Positions 35,857-48,010 of a DNA stretch of 64,000 nt are shown in pieces. A model generated the notes under the pieces. The model searched no databases, was not told the DNA's origin, and saw nothing but the letters and a program-made list of their open reading frames with translations. Source of the stretch: Asterias rubens. Its lineage: Eukaryota > Echinodermata > Asteroidea > Forcipulatida > Asteriidae. Positions within the stretch are counted from its first letter, which is position 1, and each line of letters starts with the position of its first letter. Location of the stretch: contig NC_047081.1 in NCBI RefSeq assembly GCF_902459465.1, forward strand, positions 2,666,001 to 2,730,000, given 5' to 3'. Made by a program: the position numbers and the translations under genes.

Positions 35857-36928
35857 ATGCAGTACTGGGCCCCTGTCTTACCCGCAAGGAAGGATAAACG
35901 AGCTTTGAAGAATGACGTCAGACGTTCAGCCTACTTCCTTGCAGTATACATGTAGTATCTCTATGCGTAAAGGTAAAGAGAGCTAGCCTTGGACGACAAG
36001 GCTAGTACAAGTAGGGACGACGGCGGACGGGCAACAGGGGGCGCTATTAAACCGAATCGTTTGAGTTTTCTATCATGTACCAGTCACCTGGAGGGGCTAT
36101 CACTTACCGTGTGATTATAAATAATAGTCAATGCATATTATGGAAAACTACATCGGATATATGCATTTTCAGACAACTAATTAGATTTAGTTAAACTTTG
36201 GGTATGTCAGCCGTTTGGAACACACCGAAAATGTGTGTTTTCCAAACACCAATTCCAAGCCAACAAAATGGATTAGGCCTATCAACTTTACAACAAAAAA
36301 TGAATAATAATAATTGTGAAATCTTCTAAAAAGTTGAAGAACCGAAACGTTAAAAGAAGTCAATCTCTTTCTTGTGGGGCGCCGTTTATGACTTTATTAC
36401 GAAACCAATATATATAGAACGAAATGAATAACTACATAGAATGAAATAAATATATAGAACGAAAATAAATATATATAGAACGAAATAAAAAATATATAGA
36501 ACGCGAACATTAGCATAATAGACTGTGAAAGTCTCGCGCGCACCGGAGCGAGAAAACACTGCAAACGAAAAACTTTTTTTAAATTCAAATCTTTGCTTTA
36601 AATTATTCTAAATACCAAATTTGAACAACAAAAATACTCATTGACATTAGACATTTTATGCAATTAATCGGGTATAGTTTATGTATAGACAAAAGGAAAA
36701 TTCTGTGACAAGGATGTTTATTTGATCTTAAATTTTTTGAAACTCCTGTTGCGCCATGGAGCATTGTTTCCGATGGATATGGCGCTTTGTAAAACATGTT
36801 CACTTTTATTATTATTATCATCATAGAAATAGCAATATTTTCTTTGTTTCAAGAGAACCAAAGTATTAATAATTGCAAACTTCTTCGAATAGAACAAATA
36901 GGGAATGTGCTTTGAGTGAGTCTTACAT

Positions 36929-37081
36929 GGGTGCGTTCGTTTAGCTTCCCTGGGTCAACCCCGGTATGTGGCGGTTTTGTTTTCCAGGACAAACGTGTGC
37001 AGATAATTATCCACGTTCGTCCTGGGAAAAAAAAACCGCCACACACCGGGGTCGACCCAGGGAAGCTAAACGAACGCACCC
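36929..37081. repeat. Long fold-back element, about 153 bp
   Basis: GGGTGCGTTCGTTTAGCTTC pairs with GAAGCTAAACGAACGCACCC. The arms extend about 65 bases with few mismatches. Confidence 0.82.
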
Positions 37082-39664
37082 TGAAAGTCTTGCCGGTGGA
37101 AATGAGAATTATGCCTCTGAGGCGGGGCGGCCGGGAGAGTGGGGGGGGGGGTGTGAATCACAACAGACCACACCGAAAGAGAGCAAAATACCAAAGCAAC
37201 AGTGAATGGCCGCAAAAGTGTACATTTTTTTCAAATGAGTTGTGTAGTAAGGACATGTGTTTGAAGTCACCGCAACAGATTTAAGTCCCCTTTCCAAGCG
37301 AAGTCCTTTCTCTCATTGACAAATTTCTTGCAATAGACATTAAGCAGACTTCGTGGTAGGGATTTGAAAGAAACATTTTCTCCCTTTATCAATTCAAACC
37401 ATGGAGATCGGACCAAACATTCAGGATTGTGTTGTAAGAATACAAGCGATATGAACGCAACGTCCTTCGTAAGGTTTAATCCCGATTTCCTGTCGGCACA
37501 GCATGCACATTCTCTCCTACTTGATAGGTATCCCATGGCGTAACGGAAGCCTGAGTGTAGGATCTACTGTCTCCTTTGAACAAATTACAGTCGTGTGGGT
37601 TGAATTCAATGATAAATTACTGCAATTCAGTTTTCAAAGAGGATAATTTGTCACACCATCAATGTAGTTATCAACTGCCTGAGAAGAACTCCGTGTTTTT
37701 GTTTTGGTGGGGGTTTTTTTCTCCGCCATTATCAGACCCGCATGACCCGCGATACAACCCACGCAACGGGAGAGAGCCTGCTGCAAGGCAGTAATTAGTG
37801 ACTATTATTTGGATAAAGAGCGTCCTAATTGGGTGCTATTGTCGGCGTGTCTTTGTGGTCGCATTTAGTCCCCCCACAACTCCTCTTGAGGTCTAGTTTT
37901 GGTATATAGTTAACATCACAAATGAATCGTCAGTGACAGGAATGCTGACACATTTTCCTCAAGTACAGGCGTTGTTGCCATCACGTAGGCAAAGTGGGCG
38001 TACGTCATGATTGGATTAACAATAAGCGTTACATAGACAAATTTCCAGCCGGCACATGTTGGGCAAAGCTTAACTTGCCCCTAGCACAAAACGGACGGTG
38101 TGTTTGTGTTTTTCAGCCAGTCTTTTACTGCACAACCGTCGATTTTTGAGTCATTTTTGTCAGTGTTATGATATAGCTGTGGTAATCAAGTATTATTTTG
38201 AGCCATTCCAAGATTTCACACGAGGTGTATTTTGTAAAATCTTACAACCATGCTACAATTTAGCAAGGGACCCTTGCTAAATTGCTCTCGTGTGAAAGGG
38301 GCTTAAGTCTTACCACCAGAAATCACGTACTTTATCGTTTGGAGATCATTAATGTAGGGTACACTGTGGGTATTAAGACTCTATTCATTGCGATCGTCCC
38401 TCATGATTACAAACTCTAAAAATAATGACCCCTTTTATTGAGCGACAGTTCAATGGGATTGTGGAGAAAATTGTCACTTCTCTTCATTTTGGTGTTTCAT
38501 CGTAACACACTTTTTTTCTTCACTTTTTAAAGTCTCGTCGAAAACATGACAAGCTTGTGCTAATATTAATTAGTAGACATGCAACTTTGGCTTTTAAGAG
38601 AAACATGTCCAGCACACAAAACTCTGTATTCAGTTTTTGTGTGTGGCTGGAAGTGAAACACAGAAAATAATAAACCGGCTAGAGGTCCAAGTCATGGTAG
38701 CCACTTTGATCAGGTGAAAGTTGCTACCACGAATAGTGTCATGGTTGCGACCTCTAACCAGTTTGATTCGACTGAAACGATTAAACTTCATTACTTAAAA
38801 TAAATGTAAATCATTTTTTGATAATATTTAAAATTGTCCTTTTTGCCCAAATTAGCTGGGCTGTAAGAACCTTCTTTAACACGTCTTGGTTTAAAGTCCT
38901 TTCTCTATGGTTTAAGGCATGTATAAATACAGGTGACTTTTGCTTGGAGTCACGTCGCAACGTTTGAACCAATAGGAGTGAGCCAAACATGAGAGTGATT
39001 GACCCCAAGCTTGGTTTAGTTTATCCAAGAGTTTATCACACAGTGCACATCGTACATATGTTTAGGTAGTAGCTTGTTGCTTGTCCCCGCACGTGGATTG
39101 CCGGAGCTTGACCAATTACGGACATTATCGGTGAGCCTTTGTCGGCTTCTCTTTCATGTTTTGGGATAGTGGGGGTATAATTGAAGTATAATTAATCCTC
39201 AGGGAATTCAACACTCGCAAGTGCGCATGAGTACATTCCTGATTGTCAAGAGGGTCTTGTCATCAGAGCATCCTACCCACCTCCTTCAACCCGAAACCAG
39301 TCCAACGAGCTGTTAAAAGGGACCTTTCCGGGAATAATTATGTTCAGAGGATATGCATCAAGACTCCAAGAACTCCAAGAGCAACATTCTGCTTAATGCA
39401 CCATTTTCTCATAGGAAAAGATGATGAACACCTTATTGGCTCTGTAAACTATAAATTATCTTTAATGAACTCGAAGAGTTCGACCATTACAGAGATAGGC
39501 GCACCACCATGGTTTGCTGGCATCATTGACACTTTCTATTGTTTTCATTAAGCCCATAGTTTGCTGATGGACACTCCATTAGTGTCATTTACCAGGTAAT
39601 TCAGTGTTTCTTCAACTGAGGATTTCAACACACAACTTGAGTTGTGAAGCACAAGGACGAAAAG

Positions 39665-39901
39665 ATGGCAATTAGTATTCAATCCACAACAAACTGCGTG
39701 ACGAGTGTGGTGGTCATTTTGTTGATGGCAGTCGATTTGGCGAATGGTGTTTATATCCGTGAGCGCAAAAAGTACCCTACCCGTGACTATGCAGATGATG
39801 ACGGTACACAAACAAGTTCCCTCAGTAGGCATCAAAAAACACAAAATATATCAACCGAGCTTGTACCACCATCAAGGCGTGAGCCATTCCGGAGAATCTT
39901 G
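39665..39901 (+). CDS. Dickkopf exon 1: signal peptide and variable region
   Basis: ATG at 39665 is the first methionine of the open frame and directly precedes the signal peptide. The rest (to residue 79) is charged and variable (ERKKYPTRDYADDDG). Donor ATCTTG|GTGAGT, phase 0. Intron 1 (5.4 kb) holds MITEs and a T(23) tract near 40585. Confidence 0.8.
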
Positions 39902-40578
39902 GTGAGTAATAAACTTATAATACCTTTGTTCACATGTCAATTGAAGAAACTGGTTAAAAAAATAGTTTATTGATGATGTCGGCCGGGCTACTTCACACAG
40001 CTTTCCCTGTTTCAGCAGTAGACACTTCCACGCTTCCTCGATATGAAAGACATGATAACTGAGTTGTCATCTTGTCGACCACTCATGCAAGCAGCCAGCT
40101 TGACCTGTGTTGTATCGTTAAAGCCATTATACACATTATACAAATAAAAGTTTACAGATTTACAAATAACTAACAGGGTTTACAGAAGGTAATGGTGAAA
40201 GACTTCTCTTGAAATATTAGTCCATGAAATGCTTTACTTTTCGAGAAAACATTAAAACAATTATCAATTCTCGTTGTCAAGAATTACGGATTCTCCAGAC
40301 GATGACTAGAGCAAGCTAGTCGAAACGTTGAGACAAATTCAGAACTGACTCCGCGGCAGCACAATTAATTACGATCCTAAGTAGTGGTCCATGTTGGCTA
40401 AATCATCCATTTTTGGATGGAAAGAGGTCACCAGTTGTTTTCTTTTAAGCTTAGCCTAGGTGGGAGTACAATAAAGCGAACATTAGAGGCCGAGTAAAAA
40501 AAACATGTTTAGCGTCCGGGTTTCTTTATAAAAAAAAAAGGAAGGAGGAGGGGGGCTTTTCATTGAAGATGTCCGCCA

Positions 40579-40612
<34 letters not shown>

Positions 40613-43600
40613 ATCCATTGTTCATTCTACTATTTAAACACAACTTAAGACTTTGATCATAATTATGTGGTGGTTTTATTGGGTTTTTGTAAACGAAATA
40701 CCGAATAAAGTATATCCATTTTTTCCCCGTCAATTTTCGTCGCACTGATACCATGGAGGAAGCCGAGACGACAGTTATTTTGTGACTTGTCTTACTCGTT
40801 TCTCACAAACTACAGAACCTTTAGTTAGTAATATTTGAAGGGAAGCTAAAAAGATAAATCACCGTAAAATCAATTTGATAAAAAATTACAAATCATCAAA
40901 TAATCTTGCCCTCTTCACTAACAAAGCTCAGCTTGCACACAAGTTGCTTCGGTCGTCCACACAGTTTAAAGAAATCAGTCCACCTTCGTACCATGGATCT
41001 ACAGTGCAATTGACAATAATGGGAGTCATGTCATACGAGATGTACCAACCCCCACACACTGCTTAAAGTCATTATACACTTTCGGTACAGAAACAAATAA
41101 AAAATTCACAGATTTACAAATAATTTACATGGTTTACAGAAGGTAATGGTGAAAGATTTATCTTGAAATATCATTCCATGAAATGCTTTACTTTTTGAGA
41201 AAACATTAAAGCAATATCAATTCTCGATATAGCGAGAATTACGGATTTGTTTAAAACACATGTCATGACACGGCGAAACGTGCGGAAACAAGGGTGGGTT
41301 TTCCCGTTATTTTCTCCCGACTCCGATGACCGATTGAGGCTAAATTGTTACAGGTTTGTTATTTTATATAATAAGTTGTGATACACGAAGTGTGGGCCTT
41401 TGGACAATACTGTTCACCGAAAGTGTCCAATGGCTTTAAAATTGGGCATAATAATAAGTCGATAAAAATGATCAATGCGGTTTAATTTCAAAGTGTTTTA
41501 CTTAATAGTGCATTTTTGTATATCTGCGATAGCCGGCACCAAAGACATGACCGTGCTGTGAGTTGAGACCTCTCGCCGCTAAGCTGTAATCGTCAGCAGG
41601 TGTATGTAGGCATCCCATCGCGATTGCCAAGGGGAACGCTAAAGCTCAGGGTCATTAATACTTATACGATTTGAGCAAAGAGCAGAGACTTGAGTTACCT
41701 CTGCATGTTTCGACCACACCTGTACATTTCTGAAACGTATCATGATATAACGAACAAGTTCTGTTCTCTGTTGTTTTTGTTTCGTATATTATTTTGTACA
41801 TGGAGGTAGGAAACTCGTCAAATTCGCCATACGGTAATTGTAGCGTATGGTAAATCGATACATAGTGCCTAGTTTAGGTTAGGGTCCGCTGAGCAGGCCC
41901 AAGTTTTAAGCGTGCCTAGATCGGAGAAAAAACAAATACATTACACAAACTGAAATTATTAAAACTATCAAACTATAGTAAGAGAAATGTTGAAACACTC
42001 CGTGCTGATTTACAAAAGCAACAATTACACATTTTAATGTGTTAAAACACAGTACACGTAATACAGCTGTATAAAATATAAATGTATACATTTTGCAAAA
42101 TAAATCAACAATGTAGAACCTAATTAGTTATTTGATTATCAGCTAACATGTTACACTGTCTATATATGAAATTGTGCTGCTTACCGTAAGCATAAGAAGA
42201 ATTGCTGTTAAATGGACACGTTTCAATGGATCGGACGAGTTGCTCTATAAAGAACGTTACAATCCGTTTGTTATAAAATGCATAATGGTTATGAAGATGT
42301 TTTTAAAGTAGAATATCTGGATCCACACAATTTATGCCTCAAAATTGCACGACAAAATGGCCGTGCTAGTTCGCAAATTAAAGGAAAACCGTACAACTTC
42401 GAGGCATATTTTGTGTGAATCATTATATTGTACTAACCAAGTGTTACGTTTCATGTTCTATTGTCTAATTATGCTGCGTCTTAGACCTATGACGCTTGTC
42501 TTGCGATTGTTTTATCAATTCGTAATATGTCCATGTGTACAATCTGTGAGGAGAGCATGGAAGGTAATATCAGTGGGAGCCATGATGGTTTGCAAAGGGT
42601 GCCGAAACAGATGCAGCAGGTGTACTGTGAATCCATTGAGACTTCCTTGAAATCACTAGCACAGACCCACAGCCCAATCTACAAGGACAAATAATCCCCC
42701 GTGGCACACATCTTTTAGCATGTGGTAAATTATTCTTTGGGTCAATGAGAGGCGAATATAGAACCGTGTAGGTAAACAAACTCCTTCATAAAATACACAT
42801 GGGGAACAAGGAATCAAAGAAGATTTCGGCGCAAGAAGTGCACATTGTTTTCTTAAAATGTGTTATGAAACACATTTGTATGTCATGTACTATAGGGAAA
42901 AAACATTATTACATGGACAGAGACTTGTCAAAGAAACACAGATTGTTAATCAACAACAAATTCAAAGCAAGTTTAACCCGTGTGTTGTCCAAAAGACCGA
43001 TTAAACTTGTAAATGAGACATTTTGGGAAAGATCCGGAATATCACCACATACTGACTGACAAAGGATGCACCGCACTCACAATCATAAATTTACAAAAAA
43101 ATCGAGGTACTCTGCTCGAGGTTGAAATAGGAGTCAATAGATTTTATTTAACAATTATGTGAGTGACAAAAGTCTTGCAACCCGCCCCTTTCGCCAAAAG
43201 TTCGTTTTCTACAACCAAAAAAAGTCGGTATGATAACGGTAACCTTTGGCTGCCCTACAAAATTAGTGCGTATTTTCTGCAAGTGATTTAATTTCCAAGG
43301 TCCTCTCCGACTAACTGTCAGGGGCAATCATCAGGTGCTTGATGTAGGCATGATGTAGGTTAGCAAACCATACCCCCAGAGCTTCTAGTGCTTTTAATTC
43401 TTGTAATATTGTTTAGGCCCGCAAGCCTCGGCAGCTGACGGTATGTACAACTCCCGGAATGTTTGCAAGAGGGGTTGGGTGCTTGTCGGCGAGCTTCTGA
43501 TGGGTAATTGGTTCAAATTGGTCGGTGATCACTCGTAGGCGATCTCTGACAGGGTGGGGCACAGTTGGATCTCGTTTAGCCGTTATTAATATCCAATTTG

Positions 43601-46600
43601 CTTTAATTGCCTGACTCTGCAGGTCTACTCGCTTCCAGCACCCCCTTTGTTGTGTTAAACTTGTACGTACAGCACTGCTCGGTTTGCCCCGTTTCTGTCT
43701 GCCATGACATGCGTGCACTCGTGGAGACTCTAAAATACATTATGTACATGTTATGTACAGCTGTGGTTCTCTATGGTACTACAACATGTCTTTAACCTTT
43801 TCTATCCATCTCTGGATCTGGTATGTAAATTAAATACACCTGAACTGTTAGGTTTGCTTGGATAAGCGGACAACACATTTTTACAATGTAAAATAAACAT
43901 ACTATGTACATGCATACACATATAAAGACACGGGGCTAAATATTATTATCTACACATCCGAAAAACTTTCTGTCTGGAAAAAAAACGGAGCTGGATGGAG
44001 CGGGTATAAACTGAACTCCCCATGTGTTGCCAACGGGCACGCTGTCATGTCAGCGGTAGCGTATATACGGACAGCTTACTTCTAACGCTACTCAACATTC
44101 CACCGACTACGTTTGTTTAGATTAACGTTGGCCGACGGATAGTGTGACGTGTAATTGGCAATTTGCCAACATTGACCTGCTTTCGGCGATTAGCATAATG
44201 TAATTTGGCGGTTTTTAAAATGAGTCAAACAATCATAATGATTCGACCTGAAATCACATTTCGCTGTAACCAATACCATCAGTTTTACGCCACATTAATT
44301 CTTTACAAGTGGCTGTTCCCAGGATTTTCTTTCCTCAAACGATCGAATACAAAAAAACATTGTTGATGTCTAAACCGTCTAATAGTTTTATCAATTGCTC
44401 ATAATACCTCTTGAAAAATCATAAAGCCTCAAACTGATTTGCATGTATTTAGGATGACCAATGATAACGTCATTGCCCGAATATAAATAACATAATATTT
44501 TTATATAATACCTGTATACATAATACGTATACAAGTAACAGCTGAATTCCCACTGATGAATAATTCAGCATCAAGTGCGTGCCAGCCAATGGGAGCATGT
44601 ATGTATGCAAGTATTGGCCTTTACCATGCTGGGAAACAAATTTTCCCCCGTCCTGTGTAATGTGCACCGGACGGTACGAGGGGCCCTTTGTGACTAAATG
44701 CGCAAAATTATTATAATCAGTAATCCCTTAGTGTATGTTTCCCCCTGGCAAAACTGAGGTCACTTAAAGTCACCTGGAAGTGGTATTTTGTCAAAATAAA
44801 GCTTTTGTCTGCAAATAAGCCTGACCCGAGAGGGCGCTGTTCGAAACGCCAGAGACCGACATCAAAAGCCGGCGTGTAGTTTAACCTTTGACCTCAGTCA
44901 TTTCACATAGAGTACAGTCAAATTTTATTGTGGACGTGACAGCGGTGTCCTGTTTGGGCACAATGGGTGCACTTTTATCCAATATCATTGTATCCAATGG
45001 AATCACTGGATCCTGCCTGCAGGGACCTATGACAGGGGCCCTTGAGGATAAAGATAGGGCCCAGTCTATAATAAATGAACAACATGAGCTGGAGGGGGAT
45101 TATTATTCAAAAAAAGTTTGTGGACAGTTTGCCTTATGGGGGGGGGGGGGGTGATCTCTGGGGGAAAGAATCTCCTTCGTACTTCAATTAGCTTTTATTA
45201 TAATAAATGAATCTGAGCAACCATTGGCCTGCTAAACGTTATAACAAAATTATGGATTTCTTCCATTATTTAACATATCCAGGTACTGTGTAACTATGAC
45301 AACGAATGCGACCGAAAATCCTTTTGCCACGGAGGGGAAGGTCACAAGTCATGTCTGCCGTGCAGACGATCTAGACGACGGTGCCAGAGAAATGGTATGT
45401 GTTGCCATGGTTATGTTTGTCAACAAGGGCGATGTGTTCCGAAGGAGAGGCGATATGACACTTCCTTCGCCAAGGCCTCACAGTCTTACGACGATGAGGG
45501 CAGTATTTCACAACACACTAAGGACAACATGCGAAAACGTAAGTTTGAAGCTTTTCATATAGTGTGGAAAATAATTGGAAAATACAGGCGTTAATCTCTT
45601 CTGGCAAGAGTGTTGACTCTGAAAATAGCTGAGTTGTGACTTTTCGAGTCATCTCGTCTCAGACGCACTTGACACTAATAGTAACTACTCAAATTAACTG
45701 TTAACATAAAAACTGCCTTGGTTATGAGCAATGGAGAGTTGTTGATAGTTTAAAATACTGTTAGAAACGGCTCCCTTTGAAGTAATGTAGTCTAAAGAAG
45801 TAATTTCTCACTCAAGTATTTGAATTGTGTTCGGTACCTCTCAGCTGAGGTCTCGAAAGCAAGCATCTAAACGCACACAACTTATGCGACATGTGTTTTT
45901 TCTTCCATTATGCCCTCGCAACTTCGACGACCAATTGACTTCAAATTTTGTTCAGAGATACACCATACATCAATTTTTGTTGATTTGTTGAGATACACCA
46001 ATTGAGAAGAGAGCAGCCGATTTCAAGAAACGCTAGGAGGATTAGGATGGGTTGGTAGGACGCATTGAACCGTTCAAAGCGTCCTAGCGTCTATGGATAT
46101 GGAACTGAACGTCCTATTGTCCTAAGATTAACCCTATTGTTAGGAAGAGTTTGATGAAATCGAAAGCTGGTCTTTGACAATGTTACCCAAGGTGTCCAGT
46201 GCCTTTAAGGAGACTGGAAATAGTATAGTTTTATGGATTATGGTTTATTTATAAATATTCAATGGCCTACCATGCCAAACCTTAGTCCACCTGTAAAACT
46301 TGTTCTACACCATGCACTAGTCACTGCACTAATCACCAAATTACCGACACTAATCACCAAAGTACCCACCCACTGTGTCAACATTTCTTGTTTTCTCTGT
46401 TTATGTTGTTGCTTGAAGAGAAATTCTTCACTGTTGTAATGATTGGTATTGATTTTCTTTTAAAGGTCGTGAGGATGAAGTGTGTGATTCTGCTGATCAA
46501 TGCGGCGATGGATTATGTTGTGCACAACACTTTTGGACACGTATTTGCAAACCGATCTTGGTTGAAGGAGATGTTTGTACCAAGAGACGAGACCGTTACT

Positions 46601-47061
46601 CGGATGTATTCCAGCGATGTCACTGTGGAGGCTCATTGTCATGCAAAAGGCATCCTGTCCCTGACGAACGATATCACACATGTCAAAACGTAAAGGGAGG
46701 GAAGCGTCTAGAAGGATATGACGAAGAAATTCACGAAGGATTGGGAGCCGTCCTTACTTTAATGAAGGATACACAGGAATCTGCACCTAAAATAGGTGTA
46801 CAGACTCACGGAGAGAACACCTATGTTGAGCTGTTTACCCCAGAGACTGACATTGTGCAAAGTGATAAAAGGGTAGACACTATTGAGTACGGTAGCGAAA
46901 CGCAATCACAATTCAAAGAGTCCATGGAAAGCGTATGGAAAGCTACAGATGAAGACAGACAAATACAAGATCAACTAATATCTAGCAAACCTACAGATAC
47001 ATCCCTGGTTGGGGCTGACGAGAGTGTACGAACAGAACCTGAAGGCATTGCAGTTTTATGA
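39665..47061 (+). CDS. Dickkopf-family secreted Wnt antagonist, 362 residues
   Basis: Exons 39665-39901, 45283-45538 and 46466-47061 join in phases 0 and 1 to give 362 codons plus TGA. Residues 1-26 are a signal peptide (hydrophobic core VTSVVVILLMAVDLANG). The N-terminal Cys-rich domain (about 82-130) has ten cysteines in Dickkopf spacing, including LPCRRSRRRCQRNGMCC. After a linker of about 40 residues, the colipase-fold C-terminal domain (171-237) has ten more, with GLCCAQHFWTRICKP and FQRCHCGGSLSC. The family binds LRP5/6 through the second domain, with help from Kremen, and blocks canonical Wnt signalling (family knowledge). The HFW and ICKP motifs fit DKK1/2/4 rather than DKK3. Odd point: vertebrate DKK1/2/4 end within a few residues of the last cysteine, but here about 125 acidic and polar residues follow. 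Orthology within DKK1/2/4 is not resolved. Confidence 0.9.
40118..40297 (+). mobile_element. Family-2 MITE, partial
   Basis: TTAAAGCCATTATACACATT with the family-2 left half; the right half is absent. Dickkopf intron 1. Confidence 0.75.
41063..41438 (+). mobile_element. Family-2 TTAA MITE
   Basis: TTAAAGTCATTATACACTTT to GTGTCCAATGGCTTTAA, complete. Dickkopf intron 1. Confidence 0.86.
42208..42440 (+). mobile_element. Family-3 MITE, partial
   Basis: TTAAATGGACACGTTTCAAT start and GAGGCATATTTTGTGTGAAT interior; the right end is missing. Confidence 0.65.
45283..45538 (+). CDS. Dickkopf exon 2: N-terminal Cys-rich domain
   Basis: It starts after ATATCCAG with VLCNYDNECDRKSFC, matching the family's PCxxDxEC opening, and carries all ten cysteines of the first domain. 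It ends CGAAAAC|GTAAGT in phase 1, inside the inter-domain linker. Confidence 0.88.
45662..46208 (+). mobile_element. Family-1 MITE with an inserted repeat
   Basis: Degraded left end, right end GGTGTCCAGTGCCTTTAA. About 46017-46165 is foreign sequence (TAGGAAGAGTTTGATGAAAT) related to 58095-58210. Dickkopf intron 2. Confidence 0.7.
46466..47061 (+). CDS. Dickkopf exon 3: colipase-fold domain and long tail
   Basis: Acceptor TTTAAAG, phase 1. It encodes the whole second Cys-rich domain (VCDSADQCGDGLCCAQHFW through ERYHTC), then a Cys-free tail to TGA 47059-47061 that is rich in Glu, Asp, Ser and Thr. No intron signal interrupts the tail, and the frame stays open and biased, so it is very likely translated. 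Confidence 0.9.
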
Positions 47062-47815
47062 CCAGGACAGGCAAATTAATATTTTGATATGAAATGGCAG
47101 TTGTGCCTTTTCAGACCCGATGTCAAATCAAACAAAGGTCCTCACGTGATACTCTCAGATTTATATTTAAGGAGCTGTAAAAGATTTAATGTTTCACTTA
47201 GGGCAAAAAGGGTGCGGTTTGAACCCTATGTTACCTGAACCGCAACGTTGCCAATCCTTGATTCATGGGTTTTTTTTCATAGCTCGTATTCGATTATGGT
47301 TATACAGGTAGATGCTTTTTGATAAATTTTACCCCTGATGTGGTCACAAAGTGGCCCCTATTCACTGATGAATACAGTGTCCTTTCTGCAAGTAGTTTGA
47401 AATTTTGACAACATAATTCGAAATAAGGCCAGATTATAAATCTAGATCTAAAAATTCGTTATAATACAAATATTTCCATTTCTAGCGTTATCAAATTTTT
47501 GGCTCTCAATTGTTTTGAAAATCAAAAGCATGATGTTAGGCCTACCATTGTATGACTCGGCCGAAGATCATAAGAATCGGGGTTCAAAGATGTGGCTTCA
47601 GGCTATTTTGTTTGTGTTTTAATTTTGGCCATGAAAATGTCATGCCAATCTGAAAGGTGATAGAGTCTTCAACAGTTTGGTTGAATTGACATGAATAATT
47701 ATGTGTCACTTTTTCATCAATTCAGCTGTAACAGATTTGTTTCAAAATCTACTTATGGTTGGCATTCTTTTAGACTTTTTTTTAGCTCAGTGAGAACAGT
47801 TGTTGCTCTTTTTTT

Positions 47816-48010
47816 GTTAAATCAATGTCTTGCAATATTCGGGGTTTTTTTCACTATTTTTCTCGTGACCCCGATGGCCGATTGATCTCGAACTTCTACA
47901 GGTTTGTCATTGTTAAATCAATGTCTTGCAAAATGTGTATTCGGTTTTTTTTTTCACTATTTTCTCGTGACCCAGATGGCCGATTGATCTCGAACTTCTA
48001 CAGGTTTGTC
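47816..48010 (+). repeat. Tandem duplication, about 97 bp
   Basis: GTTAAATCAATGTCTTGCAA through TCTCGAACTTCTACAGGTTT appears twice in a row with small differences. Confidence 0.8.

Larger units (their letters stand above)
35171..39664. other. Divergent intergenic region, annexin to Dickkopf
   Basis: The annexin and Dickkopf are transcribed away from this region, so it should contain both promoters. Beyond the fold-backs at 35.7 and 36.9 kb I cannot identify a specific promoter element. Confidence 0.5.

Noticed and set aside
39243..39551. 102-codon plus-strand frame upstream of Dickkopf
   Set aside because: No family resemblance, no phase-compatible donor to the next exon, and the signal-peptide start at 39665 is a better beginning.
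42560..42650. Cys-rich frame (CKGCRNRCSRC) in Dickkopf intron 1
   Set aside because: The spacing does not match Dickkopf domains, there are no matching splice phases, and exons 1 and 2 already join directly.
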